Below, piece after piece: positions 1-12,604 of a DNA stretch of 64,000 nucleotides (positions are counted from its first letter, which is position 1; every line of letters starts with the position of its first letter). Position numbers and translations under genes: made by a program. The stretch covers positions 367,917,781 to 367,981,780 of the forward strand of contig CM062814.1 in assembly GCA_031772625.1 (NCBI GenBank), given 5' to 3'. The DNA comes from Pinus tabuliformis (Eukaryota > Streptophyta > Pinopsida > Pinales > Pinaceae). Below the pieces are notes generated by a model. That model did no database searches. It saw nothing but the letters and a program-made list of their open reading frames with translations, and was not told the origin of the DNA.

Positions 1-3000
1 TTGGGTGATTTTGATTGGATAAATTTCCTTCATGATAGCTATATAGCCTTAATATTATCTTTTATAGCAGGTAAAGCTATATGCTTCTTTGTGATATCTT
101 GTATTGAAATTTGTTGGTTGCTTGTGTCCACTTGAAGCACTTGTTTAAAAAATAGTAATTCATTACAGAATGCTCTAGCAACTCTGCATTTCTAAACGCA
201 TCCTCAACAATCTCTATTTAACCAAATCTTAACAAGGCCTGAGTATAATAGTTTGACCTAGACATTGAAAAAGAAAGGAGGGTAATAGTTTGCCTTATAC
301 TTCTCCAAATTAAGGAGGTTAACTGGGAGAAAAACTTGAAAATTTTTGAGCACCAGGATGCTTTCTTTTCTTTGTTTCAGTTTTTTGCCAGACTGGATGT
401 TTCAATGGTCTGGGCATCAAATAAGCCAAACCATGAAAAACATGACTTGTACTAGTAGTTCAAAGTCTAACCCATGAGTACTTGTGATTCAAACGCATTG
501 CCTACAAGTCAGATTCATGGGCAGTGAATTTGACTTTCCCTCAAGTCAAAATAGTTCATCCTTTTGAGCAAAGTTGAGTTTAAATTTCAAATAGCTTCAA
601 TTTGAACAATTTTTTCCACTAGTTAACCATCTATTAAAAGGAATAAATAATAAGTCCATTTATAAAAAAATAACAACCATTCTTTGTTGTACATGGTGTA
701 CAATTGTTATGCAACATTGTTTTACGAAATTTGTATGGGTGTACAAACGTCCATACAAGACTACACACTATCAGAAACAACTTTCCTCGCTACCTGCTTT
801 CTCTCCCTCTCTGTGTTAAAATTGCTCAACTTCTTGAGTGAGTTAGCCTCTACCTTACAATATCTTTAGAATCTATATTTAATATTTCTCCTAGTCTAAG
901 TCATGCAAGAGATACAATTTTAGAATCAACTTTCACTTTTTCGTTAAAGTGAATTACAAAGTAAAAATTACTTTTCCAAATATCAAATTACTATTTGGGG
1001 AAAAAAAGCATTTTCAAAAAATATATTGAACTACTTATCACATGTTCACATGGAACATATGTGAAAATACTTATCCAAGCTATAACTCTCTCAACATGCT
1101 AGATTACACGGATAACTATCTCAATAGCAAATCTAGACGAATATTTCACATCCAATGAATAAGAGATCATGGGGCATCATCATTAAAATATGAGTCACAA
1201 GATATTGATGACCAAAGGGACCAACAATTGGCACTCAAACACTGATCTAACCAAATGTTTTTTCAAGTTAGATGATGAATTAATAGACCAATAAATTGAA
1301 ATGCGTCTGTTTCAATAGAGGAAATTATTGGGTAATTAAACTGTCACTCAATATAAAATATGGTTACACTCCAAGAAAGGGTTCAAAATTAAGATAGAGA
1401 GTAGAGATTTAGAAGCTAGAAGTTGAATAGGAAAGAACTCTAGGAATACTACTTTGTAAATATGATGGTTCCTAAAAAATACTAGAAATCAGTGTTGAGG
1501 GAAAACAATATCTATAAATATAGACATTATTCATTAATGGGATGGATTTCAGTTTTTTCTATTTTGTGTAAGACACCCAACTCAATATATTTTTCGCTAG
1601 CTCAAATTCTAAATGTTTGTTGTGTACCTATTTTGAGATAGACATTCATGTAAAAATGAAAATAAGTTTGTTGCTTTCCAATAGTCATCAAGCAACAATA
1701 GAATCCATGTTCAATATCAGGAGTTGGATCTAGTTTTTGTAGCATTATGAGTCAATTAATTTAGGTTTTTAGTGGAGAATACCCTATGTTACTCGACACT
1801 TTACATGGAAGTAAGGATAATAAAATAGTTCACAAATGTGTGATAAATCACTTCATTCTCTTGAAAAATCATTACTTATGTACATACTTTACTATGTGGT
1901 TCTTTTATGTTTAAGTTCTAATCACCATCATTTGGGTCAGCATGGTGTATAGTGGAATAAATTGGGGTTGGAAATTGATTCATTTTTCAAATATGTTATC
2001 TATCTTATCTAACATATCACAGGAAAGTAATTTTTATTTTTGGTTACAAGAAAATTCTATTTGCAATGCACTTGACCACTGAGTGCATATTATTAACACC
2101 AAAATCAACTCTCTGACAAGGGTATGTTGTTCAATAACATATATTTGGTTCAGGCTTTAAAACTTTATGACAATCATTTTTTTCCCGAAGAAAACCTTGT
2201 AGGATCCCCACACTCCCCTGTAATGAACCTATAATTTATGGCCTTCCCCCATCAGCAATATTCCTTAGGCAGGTGGTTCAACTAATTGGAATAACCATTA
2301 GGGATTTTATGACAATAGTTTATATACTTCAAGCATGCAATTCCAACAAGTGGAAAAAATGCATTGCATCTTAAGCCACCAACAAATGTTGTACATTAGA
2401 AATGAAAGAGGTTGACTCCACAAACTAATAACATAACTCATAAATATTACATCAAAATTCCATGGATTTTAATAAGGTGTCTCAAATTTACCACTAATAG
2501 AGTTTTCTGTTAAGTATTGGTCTGAAGCTGTAAAGTGAAAGTTGTTAGTATCAGGTATCAACCCACATACTCACAAATGTACAATGCACAAGATAAAAAC
2601 AAAAAATAAGGGCTTACAAGAGGTGAACAATCTGCAATAAAGAAAAAGTAGGACCATATTGCTAGCTCTATTGAACACAACTAAAATAGTTTGATTCAAA
2701 GCAACATCAAACTAAAATTAGAAATCATGCACAGATCTAAACTATCGAACAAATAGGGTTAGCTTGATGGTTACTACAAATGTCACAACAACAAGGTTAA
2801 TCTTAGTACATCGTGCACCATATATATTGTGAAAAATCAACAACATTATATATCATTATAGAGGTAATTTGGGCCTAGAAATGAAGTTAGTAGAATAAGA
2901 ACTGGCTCACATAGCCTGTAGTTTTCTTCTTTTCCCTCCAAAATTCATAACTCTTATTTTATTAGTTCCTTATTAATTTATTATTTTTCCTTAGAAGGCA

Positions 3001-3633
3001 ACTTTTAGCCTAAAATTTCCTCTAATGTTACACGGCCAATCTATTCCACTAGATTCAAACATAGGACTAGGACATTGTTACACATCTGACACCTCTAACA
3101 ATTGTCTAGGAAATTTAATGGTCACAAATACTATGGCTCAGATTCATCTATAGGACTGTTCTTTCCAATAATATCTGTTATGGCCTTACTCTCACTCTTT
3201 GTATGGGCTATAATTTCTTACATTAATATCCTTTGATCTCTACATATGGCTCTCGCACTCTAATATGATATGAAATTCATAGATTGGTATGTTAATCACA
3301 ATTCATGTATGAGAACCAATCACTGTAACTCCACTACAATGACTATCTCAATCCATTGGTATGTATGGATCCCTGTGAACAGTGTTGGCATAACTTCTCT
3401 ATATTGTGGTTCCTCAACATATGGTATTGACATCTATTCAAATATGCTCTTCATATGATTATCAAATTTCTCATTCCATTGATTAGGACACTCTGTGATA
3501 GTCTTGACACCATTGATCTAGGAACAATACATTGGTCACGATATTATCCTATCTGCCTGTGATATATATGTCGGCACATCCACAAAATTTCCTCATGACT
3601 ATTTTATGTTATAAGTGACATGAATACTTTGGA

Positions 3634-3673
<40 letters not shown>

Positions 3674-6600
3674 GAGATTTTCCTTCAATATTTTACATAT
3701 TAGTCTCCTCCGAACCTCATTGAATGTTCAGTATTTATACAACACATTAATCTTATCATACACAATATGTGTATTAATTGTTGCTTGGTATAATATTAAG
3801 GTTAACATCTCTTGCCTACAGAATCTCCCATGTATGGAATTACGACATCACAGTTATGTTGTAGCATTGGGATATGTTTGACTTTGTTGATATTGCATTT
3901 CATTAGTATATGTATGATCCAATTGTCATTACAGTTCAAGTATATGTAGGGTGTCACTAACTCCCAAAGTAGTGGATGGTGATTTTTAGTACAACAATAG
4001 AATAATTCTAAAAAATAATTTTTCACAATAAGCTATGATGATGATATGTGTATTGTGAAATTAACTGTTGTAATTTCAATGACAATCTAATAGAAGAAAA
4101 ATAATTGAGAAGAGTTTTCCCCATTGTGGGGTTTTGACATGGTCTCTGACCAAATTCTTGGTGTCCTCTTTCCACATGTTTTCCTTCTTATCTTCCTTTA
4201 TGTTCTGCTGCTATGATATTATTGTTCTTTTTGCATAATTGCAAATGATGTAATGATGTTTGGGGTGAATTCTATATGTGAGTGATGAATGCAATTATAT
4301 AAAGTAAAGAATAACATGGCCCTAGATATTATAAAACATAAACCAAGTCATTTAATAGATTTTGAATTGGGTACATTCCAGCTAAAAGTAGAAATAGTAT
4401 TGCAATGCCCAATGGGATCATAAGTAGCTTATCCTATACAAATTTTACCTTAGCTTTTAGTTATTCATGCTAGTAGTATTCACCTTAATTTTGAGGTTTT
4501 GTTTGTATGTTTTGTATAACTACAAAACAAATTTTGGAGGATAATGTTGAAATTTGTTATACAGTCAATGATGAGGAGGGTGTGAGGTGTGACTGGCATC
4601 CAAGGGCATTGATTACAATGTCTCCTAAATGGATCATAACAGAGATTGAAGGATTTGGTGGTTCAAGAGTACCTAAGTTTCACAAGCTTCCATCACAGAG
4701 GAATGGAGGGACCTTAGGGATAGCTTGAGCACTCACCCTAGCTTTTTGAAGATAGTGGACTAGAAGTAGCAAAACATATTTCAAAAATAAAAAATCCAAA
4801 ATATCTTCAAAATTACCAAAAAAATCTCATAGGATTTTTAAAAACTAAACACGAATGATGAATAGAAACATAAGTCTCGATCTCTCTACCTCCAACAATA
4901 AATTTGCAAGTCACTAGAATATTTAATCTATTCTCTCTATAGCCCTATCTCAACTCCAAAAATATGTGAAAAAGAAAAAAAATAAACTCGACTCTAGAAT
5001 ATAAATGGTGGGACAGCTTCCAAACAACAAATTCGTCTCCAAAGTGGAAAAAGCCAAACTATTTTTATCAGAACTAGACTGGTTCTGGAAAAAGTGGGCA
5101 CTCTGACCAGTTCCATGTCCATATCTGTCTAGCTGAAGGTTTAAAAATGGTAATGGCAAGTTCTGTACCAACGTTCCATAAATGCCAAAATGGCTAGTCC
5201 TCTATGTGACCATACAACCAATGATGCAGACAACTTAAACTCAATTTTAAAAAATAGAAACAAAAATTTAGAATTATAAAATAAAGAAAAAAGAAAATCA
5301 ATAAAACAAAAAAGTTGAAACTCTAAACCTAACCCTGGGTCCCCATTTATGATATTTAAAGCAACCCCCACCCTCCATTTCACTCATACAATTGATTTGA
5401 GAAATTTGGATTTTTTGAGTTGAGTTTATTGGGATGATTTGGAGAGGTGATTGAAGAGCTGATTTGAAGAATTCAGAGGGTTAATTGAAGGGAATTTTTG
5501 GGAAGCTTTTGAGCTGAGTTTCTTGGGCTGATTTGGAGCAGATTAAAGGGTTTATTTTCAAAATTTGTTGGGTTGATTCCATTCCAAAAGTTATTCAGAG
5601 CCTCTTTATTGGTGTATTATGGCTAGGATGTAGATTACAGAGTGTTATCTTGGTTATAAGAAATATTCCTTGCAATATACAAGAGAAAATTTTCATATTT
5701 ATGTATAATGGTTTGGATTCACATGGATTCCCATGGATGCATATGAATATATACATTTTTTTCAATATGTTATGTATTTTTTGGTCAACATGTTTTATGG
5801 TCCAATTTTTTTTCTAGTTTGTCTGGTTCCGGTTTCTGGTGTCCATTGGTTCAATGACCAATCTGGATCTAATAACATTGGTCCAAACACCACAAAAAAC
5901 GCATAACAAGAACAAAAACCCTCCACAGTGGTGAAATCCAAACAGTGAACAACAAACTTTCTCCAAGCACGAATTTACATCCAAACAAAAACTAAGCTTG
6001 AAATGGAAAACACATGCCACATCCATTTCTTTTATGAAACTTCACATGTTTACGAATTTCCTTTTCCTTGGATTTTGTTTTAATAAAAATGATATTCTTG
6101 GCTAAGATGGGCCACAATAGACTCATGCTTGGCCAACTAGGCACCATAACTAACCTGTTTTGGTACCCTTTTTGGTCCGGCATATGCAAGGACAACTGGA
6201 TGTACCCAATTTTAGTAAGAGACCTCGTAGACATGCCTAGACCATTCTCAATCTCAAATAATGGGAAACACGGGGGAAAGAGAGATGTCTCAATGCATCT
6301 CAAAGTCCATTCATATGAACTAACTTGAGCAACAGGGTCTCAAGGGGTGGGGGCAAGCCCCTGTGTAACTATAAAAGGTACCCAACAATGATATTGTAAA
6401 GTAATACCAAAATAGAGACAATAAACTCATTTCCACTACAATTTTTATCCCTGGTCTAGTAACTTTGAACACTATGAAGTCTTCAAATGCATAATATAGG
6501 AAATGGAATCATGTAAGGAAGTCTAGTGCTCCAAATAGAACAAGAATAGAGTGCAACAAAATACAACCAAAATAATAGAAAATTCACAAATTATTGAACA

Positions 6601-8613
6601 AATAACCATTGTCTCCAAGTGAAAATGGAAAGGTTGGGAAATACCACTGCCTCCAAGTGATAAGCTACATATTGCATGCCTTGACAAGATACACAATACA
6701 CAGGGGTAGAAAAATTTCCACAAAAAATATTATGAATACAAGATGGATAATTCTCTAATGATGATATATTTTGGGAGAGATGCCTATATTTATAGCAATA
6801 AATTGGAAAAACCCTAAACCATGGCCAATTGGCCAACATACGAACATATTAACAAAGTGATTAGAAAGACTTATCAATGATTAAAAAATGACCAACCACA
6901 TGAAATGAAATTAAAAAGTCACTAATATTCAGTGTTCCAATAAGCTTTCAGAATGTGGGAACATGGGAATAAATCCAGGGAACATGTGGAGACACCCCTC
7001 AAATATTTGGGAATGTCAGAAGTGACATCAGAGTCAGGATTCCTGGCTCAAAATACTGAAAATGTTGAAATTTAAAGTTATGAAAAAACATAAATAGCAC
7101 ATAATTATTAAACCATGAAATTTGAATCAATAAAAAATCTAAAATAAGAATTGTCTTTAATAACATGTATCACCATGTAAATAAATTATAATATCAGAAA
7201 ATAAATCACAATTATATTTCTCATTATATTTATAAATTACAAAATATATTGATGAGTAAAACATCAAATCTGATCATAATTTGTGCAGGATATTGTTGGC
7301 ATCATAAATTTTCATTTCCAGGTATATTCATCCTTCGCCAAGATACGTCTGTAATTCCCCATTTCAAGAGATTGAGTGCTAAAGATTAGGAGGTTGAATC
7401 TGAAGTCATAATTCCAAAGATTAAGCACAAAATGTCCAAGACCATGAGTATTTCCAAGCAGGGATGAATTTAGGCCAAGTTGAAGAGACAATGAAGGAGG
7501 TGTTGAAGAGGCCAAGTTTATCTAGTGTAAAGGCTGAGTTCCGTAGATGATTCATATTTATTTGGAATTGCCTATTGGATATTGGTTCTGCGTTAAACCG
7601 GTAGGACGAATTCACTGGTACTGGAGAAAATCCATATCCATGACATGAGGTTGACTTTTTGGAATTTGCATGAAATTAATCTTTGATAAATCAGTAATTT
7701 TTTGGAGCAGACCATATTGCTGGAGCGAATCTTTCCTGGAAACCAAAGTACACCATTCAAGAGGCAAAATCCTTGCAATAAACAACGTTGATTACTTTTG
7801 TGGCTACCTAGTCAAAGTTTCCATTAGTGAAGGACTATTTTTCCTTTCCTCCCGGAGACTTAACAATTTTCTATCATCTGGGACGAGTTTTGGACATTTA
7901 AGGGTCGAATTTTCTTCTATACTACGCTGCATTCTCTTCTCATACCTTTTTTTTTGTGAATACACTCCATGGGGCTGATCTCAGTGTATTTCTACAGCTA
8001 AATTGGGCATATTTCATGACTAGATGTTATGGGAAATCATAGGCAGATGTGGTTATTGTCTTCCTGATTTGGATAACTGATACATTATTCCTGGGCACGC
8101 TGTGATTACCTAAGTTCAAACCTTATCAAGGGAACAAGCTACTTATATACTGATACATATTCTCGGTTCTATAGATGGAAATGCACTGTTGAAAAGGGGA
8201 CTGATATATACTTATATATGTGCCACTGCTCAACTTGAGGAGGTATGATATTCAAGTAAAATTATTAGAAGAACAATCCAGGTTCCCTTATTCATGTGTT
8301 CATTGTATATGTCCATGGCTAAATAAATTACAAGTTGGTTCATGTTCAATTTTGCTATCATTTACTCTCATATCAGCCTTGAATATACACTTATATAAAT
8401 TTATGAGGGCATTACATTTAAGTAGTGATTGTGAAGGAGTGTTTCCATGGTGCAAAATGTCCATTGTGCATTTTATTTGAAGCTAATTATATGAAAAATA
8501 CAACTAAAATAATGTATTCTCAATGTATTTGACAAAATCCCTCACTGAAAACATTCCTTAAAAATTAGAAAATTTCAGTGGTCATTTTGGGTGTTTCTGG
8601 TGGGAACATTACA
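1..8613. other. AT-rich intergenic sequence, no gene recognised
   Basis: I see no coding sequence with recognisable motifs on either strand here. Open frames are short (117 codons or fewer), compositionally AT-driven and unlike known families. The longest with balanced composition is 4507-4728 (73 codons), and I cannot assign it. A G-rich patch at about 6335-6360 and scattered TATA-like strings suggest eroded LTR pieces, but no boundaries, PBS or PPT could be fixed. A small imperfect inverted repeat (TCACATGTTC / GAACATATGTGA) lies near 1038-1064. This is most simply old, decayed repeat DNA. Confidence 0.6.
3634..3673. repeat. compound (AC)n(AT)n microsatellite
   Basis: About 11 AC units run directly into about 9 AT units. 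It is a simple-sequence repeat with no coding content. Confidence 0.95.
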
Positions 8614-8614
8614 G

Positions 8615-8627
8615 TGGTATTAGAGTC
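8615..8627 (+). other. Primer-binding-site-like sequence (initiator tRNA-Met type)
   Basis: TGGTATTAGAGTC follows an LTR-like end (...ACATTACA at 8613). It differs from the usual plant PBS TGGTATCAGAGCC at two positions. It suggests that a plus-strand LTR retrotransposon starts its internal region here and that an eroded 5' LTR lies to the left. No matching LTR start or second LTR was found, so the call rests on this site and on the downstream gag. Confidence 0.5.
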
Positions 8628-9598
8628 ATAATATAGGCTTAGCCTATGGGAAACCCTCCATTTTATGACACCAGAGCATGACTCTGGCTAGTTGTGGGTC
8701 ATATCATGGAGAATAATTCTAGTACCAATATTAAAGACGAAAGGTAACTAAGATAAATTCTTCCCACTCAAAATTCAACAATTACAGTCAATGTTTCATA
8801 AAAGCGATAGAACTTATAGAGGCTTCGGTCTGGTCAAAAAAATAAAGAAAGGAAGAGAAAGGTTGTACACTTGAAGATAAAACATTCACCACAAACCCCT
8901 AAGAATGTGGAGAAGGATATGAATTTGTCCTCCCCAAAGATAATCCTCAAGATGGTGATGAAACACTATGAAAGCCCATAGATGACACTTTGACAAATAA
9001 CAAAGAAAAAGAAAAGATCAAATTTCTCCAAGAAAATGTTGATTTAGTTTGTCAACCATTCGTTCATGTATGAGATGTGGATGACACTAATTCTGAATAT
9101 TTCTCCATCATTGTCGAAGATATTATTTCTATTCCATTACAGAATGTCAAGACACTTAAGCAAAGGTTAAAGAAGCACAAAACTACAAAAGATCCTTTCT
9201 CCAATTCTTGTAATGTTGGTGGTGACATGAGAAGAATAGGAAAGATAGATAATGGGATAATTGGCCTAGCAGTAGATAAATTATTTTCTATTGATGTCTA
9301 TAGTCTTGGGCCTCATTGTATCATGGGAAACCTCCTGGATAATATTCTTTTATTTACAAATGCACCACTTCTATCATATGAAGTAGAAGAGAGGCATGAA
9401 GGAATTTGGATAGCTACTATGTTTGATTGAGGTAAGAATAAGGAGGTTGGCATGGTACAAGAGTTTTATGAATCAAACTTATATGATGAGTTTTCCAATG
9501 CAATACAATTCAAAAATCTATTTTCCAATGCAATATAATTCAAAAATTTATTTAAAGAAAAACACCTTAAGTATATTCCCTAGGGTTTTCACAAGGCC
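8628..9598 (+). other. Leader of the 8.6-11.1 kb retroelement, with an unassigned ORF
   Basis: This stretch separates the PBS-like site from the KU80-like segment. It holds a 117-codon open frame at 9077-9430, which begins MDDTNSEYFS and has a mixed hydrophobic/acidic composition that looks protein-like. I do not recognise its family, and it has no zinc knuckle, DSG or RT motif. A short direct duplication of a TTTTCCAATGCAATA-type motif occurs at about 9491-9545. It may be retroelement leader or another captured fragment. Confidence 0.35.
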
Positions 9599-9599
9599 A

Positions 9600-10375
9600 C
9601 AGTGGAATACCTGCCGATAAAGGAAATTGGAAGAAAGAGTGCAGGAAATAAATTCCTTTGTTTAATTACTGGTGCTCAATCCTTGATTAAAGAACCTGAA
9701 GAAAGAACAAAAGAGAAACATGTAGACATAATTTGTAATCAGATGGAAGAGCATGATATCCAACTTGACATTGTAATTTTCCAATAGAGGATGCATAAAA
9801 GAACTAAGATATTTAACTTTTAAACAATTTTTTGAAGAGAGCAAAAGCATAAGTGATATTTTTTAAAATTTCAACCTCACTATTGGGTGCTATGGAAGCC
9901 ATGAACATTTTTCCAGTAATTGTGTTCATAGATAACTTGGAGTTGACTCCTATCATAAGAATTCATATGTGGGTTTATAAGAAGACAAAAAAAGAAAGAA
10001 TCCCTCCCTTCTTTAAAGAGATATTTAGACACGACACCTCCAAATGCTCAAAATGAAACATGAGAAGTGAAGGTGTATGCTATGTACCAAGGTAACGAAG
10101 ATCTTGAAAAGAAAATACCTTCAGATCAAAGGATTGAGGGTATTCAGTATTGACCATAAATGGCTCCCATTTCCACTAAAGAAGAGGAAGCACTTAAATT
10201 CAAGCCTGAGAAGGGCTTGAAGCTTTTTGGATTTATAGATGCATCAAACATTGTAAGGCACTACTATATCAAAGATACAAATATTTTTATCCTAGCACCA
10301 GGTAATACTGTTGCCATTTTTAGAGTGGTCATGACAATGAAAACAACAAACAACGTTTCCATTTTGAGGAGATAA
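9600..10375 (+). pseudogene. KU80: KU80 (XRCC5-like) processed pseudogene fragment
   Basis: KU80 pairs with KU70 as the DNA-end-binding ring of non-homologous end joining. Three successive segments read like consecutive parts of plant KU80. 9602-9787 includes KFLCLITGAQSLIKEP (end of the von Willebrand-like domain). 9853-10056 includes TSLLGAMEA and IRIHMWVYKKTKKERIPP (entry to the beta-barrel). 10160-10375 includes ALKFKPEKGLKLFGF and ASNIVRHYYIKD (beta-barrel). The order is that of the family, and about 250 codons run without any intron-sized gap, so this looks like a retrocopy. It is broken: the frame changes between segments and stops lie at about 9785-9850 and 10056-10160. Both the N-terminal and C-terminal thirds are missing. 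It lies between a PBS-like site and a gag fragment, so it may have been captured by a retroelement. The family call is from recalled similarity, not a search. Confidence 0.75.
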
Positions 10376-10716
10376 AGGTGCTACAAAAGAAGCATTGTGA
10401 AATTTAATTGATAAGTACAACCTTATCCCAAACCATAACCTTGTTTTTAGTTAAACTAGTTCAAATTGTTGGAGGAACTAGTGGAGGGTCAAGTTATGCA
10501 GTGGGACTTCATTCAAACTTAGTGATCATCTAGTTAACTGATCAATCAACCCACAATAGCTAGTGCATGTAGAAAATTTTATTTCCCCAAGCTTGGTGTA
10601 GATTCCAACGAAGTGTAACACCAGTTATAGACTAGTTTGAGTGTACAGGTGTTGCATGCAATCATATGATCAATCTAAGGAATTGCACAATTAAATTTGA
10701 GAAATTTACTAAATAA
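10376..10716. other. Gap between the KU80-like segment and gag
   Basis: AT-rich sequence with no recognisable coding content. It contains repeated CTAGT/ACTAGT strings but no clear duplication that would mark the edge of the KU80-like segment. Confidence 0.5.
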
Positions 10717-11103
10717 TTGGGGCCTAATTCAATAAGATCATGGAATGATATGCAAAATATATTCCTAGAAAAATATAAAGATCATGATCTTAAGGAAGAA
10801 ATCTTTAGAATGAATCAAATAGAAGATGAGACTCTAGAGGATATAATAGAGAGGTTCATGTATAATGTTAAGAGGGAAAAACTACATCATTTAGGATCTG
10901 AAAAACTAAAAACCTTCTTACATAGAACAATTAGGGATGAGTGGATTGATCTCCTTAATCTCATGAGTAGAGGTGATGTATATCAATTATCATTTGAGGA
11001 AATTTGTGTAACATGCAAACACATATCAAGAGGAAAATCAAGAGTAGGTAAATTAACATCAAGATTGGTAAGTCAAGCTAAACTTGGAAATTTGTGTGTA
11101 CTA
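10717..11103 (+). pseudogene. Ty3/gypsy gag (capsid) fragment
   Basis: The frame carries the conserved retrotransposon gag block: a tryptophan-led helix (SWNDMQNIFLEKY), then EEIFRMNQIEDETLEDIIERF, then LKTFLHRTIRDEW. It is close in layout to the gag at 53.8-54.4 kb in this window (REEIFRM...EEESLEDYVE), so the two probably belong to related Ty3 families. No zinc knuckle, protease or RT follows, because the sequence changes at about 11105 to copia RT on the opposite strand. It is therefore a truncated piece. Confidence 0.75.
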
Positions 11104-11104
11104 A

Positions 11105-11533
11105 ACCTTGCCACATAATTTCTTAAAGTTCACTTCAAAAGGAGTGTTCATTGACTAACATTCTACCATAGCAAATATTTCAAGAATCTTAACAACATAT
11201 TTTTCTTGAGAAAGATCATTTCACCAGGTCTTTGCGAGGCTTATAGACCCATCAAGTAATGCGTTAAACCAAGGTATTTCATTTCAAATTTAGAAGTTAA
11301 TTCCCTCTTACACTGGAGGATAAGAGGTTCTCCTCCTATCAAGAATAAATTATGAACACATAATACAAAAATCAAAGGTATACCTTGGACTATTTTTAAG
11401 TAGAGGTTTGAGTTTGCACTTCTTCTTGTGAAACCAAGCTTTATCAGGTAGCTATCAATGTGAGCATACCAAGATGTTCAAGCTTACATCATCCCATAGA
11501 AGGATTTCTTCAGTCTTAATACATGGGTTTCTG
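11105..11533 (-). pseudogene. copia reverse transcriptase, C-terminal part
   Basis: On the minus strand the sequence shows RLKKSFYG (usual KLKKSLYGLKQ), then DSYLIKLGFTRRSANSNLYL, then FEMKYLGLTHYLMG (usual F.MKDLG...YFLGI), all in the order of copia RT palm and thumb. The catalytic YVDD box is degraded to CVHN. In-frame stops occur, for example after GLTHYLMGL. It continues the RT segment at 19571-19943 and is separated from it only by the Tat-like insertion. Confidence 0.8.
11529..11533. repeat. Target-site duplication GTTTC, left copy
   Basis: Identical to 19571-19575. It marks the insertion site of the Tat-like element in copia RT. Confidence 0.9.
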
Positions 11534-12573
11534 TTATAGACATTTTTGTGCCTTACAGCTCTAAGCATGAAATGTCCATAAACCAAGGGATCCTAAGTCC
11601 CTAAAAGTGTTGTTCCGACCCCTAAAGGAACAAGGTCAACAAATTACAGCTTCTCCGAGAAGTTCTCCACCAGAAACTGCTCAGAATCAGCCAAATCAGG
11701 ATCATTTCAGCTGCTCCACTAGCTAGCTACGTTGCATAGAACCCAAGTACACTAGCTAGGTGCGTTGCAACGCACCTAAATGCACTACCAAGGTGCGTTG
11801 AGCGGGAAATGACAAATGGCAGTGCCATTCCGCGAGGTGGAAAGACAATGGAAGCTTCCAGAATCTTCTCCAATGACACTTGCCTCACTGAGTTCGACCA
11901 AGGATGAGTAAGAGGCTCTCAGTCTCCAAGTGGAAGCAAGAACTGACAAAGAGAAGCCACTAGTAAAATCATAAGCTAACTCATATTCCTTGCATACATC
12001 TATATATGGATCCCTCATCCCAGAGATCCAGAGGCTGGAATTTTGTACATTGCAGAGAATTGCTGTTGGTTTTTGAGATAGATATCAGAGTATTGGATGA
12101 TTTATGCTTTGTTGGAGGTGAAGAGGGGATTCTTTGTTGGGAGGTTGATGCTGGATCCAGAATCATCGGTTGTAACTCCTCCTGGATCTTCTTGTTATAT
12201 CAATAAAACTATTTGAGTTTCTCCTACATGCTTGTGTATCATTGATGTTTGTTACATTTGTATGTTTAGCTTAAATCTGATCCTAAGCTATTTATGAATA
12301 TAAATCCATGTCTTTGTGTAGTTTTCTTCTTCTGTGATCTTACAGGAACTTGGTGAAGCTGGGCAAGTAAGGGAGCAGGTAGCTGGAAGCTGTCAAAGAG
12401 GAGAGAGATTGGATCAAAGGACTAGCGCAATACACAGGTTGGGTCATTCTATTCCTCTTCATTTATAGTTCATAAAGAAGAATACGAAAGTAGTTTTCTC
12501 TGTTTGTTTCTAAGGTCACTGTCACACCTTAGTGGGATAGGGTCATTCTGCATAGACAATTTTCCCGTTAACA
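11534..12573 (+). repeat. 5' LTR of the Tat-like element
   Basis: It pairs with 18531-19570 along the full length. A TATA-like CTATATATGG lies at about 11999-12008 and an AATAAA (TATCAATAAAACT) at about 12200, consistent with U3-R-U5 order in plus orientation. The U3 part repeats short strings such as CTAGCTAGGTGCGTTGCAACGCACC, which fold back on themselves. Confidence 0.9.
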
Positions 12574-12576
12574 AAA

Positions 12577-12594
12577 TGGCGACTCCACTGGGGA
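12577..12594 (+). other. Primer binding site of the Tat-like element
   Basis: TGGCGACTCCACTGGGGA lies 3 nt after the LTR. From memory, plant Ogre/Tat elements use a very similar site matching a tRNA-Arg. The exact tRNA should be checked against a tRNA set. Confidence 0.7.
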
Positions 12595-12604
12595 TTGTGT
12601 CTAA

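Noticed and set aside
4507-4728. 73-codon frame with a protein-like appearance
   Set aside because: No family recognised, no neighbouring exons or signals; not enough to call a gene.
5992-6328. Overlapping frames on both strands of about 100 codons
   Set aside because: Mutually antisense, no motif, AT-driven; probably chance.
9600-10375. Active KU80 gene
   Set aside because: Stops, frame changes and missing ends exclude a functional product.
11785-12206. Open frames on both strands in the Tat-like LTR, repeated at 18686-19203
   Set aside because: They lie in LTR sequence, have no motifs, and recur only because the LTR is duplicated.
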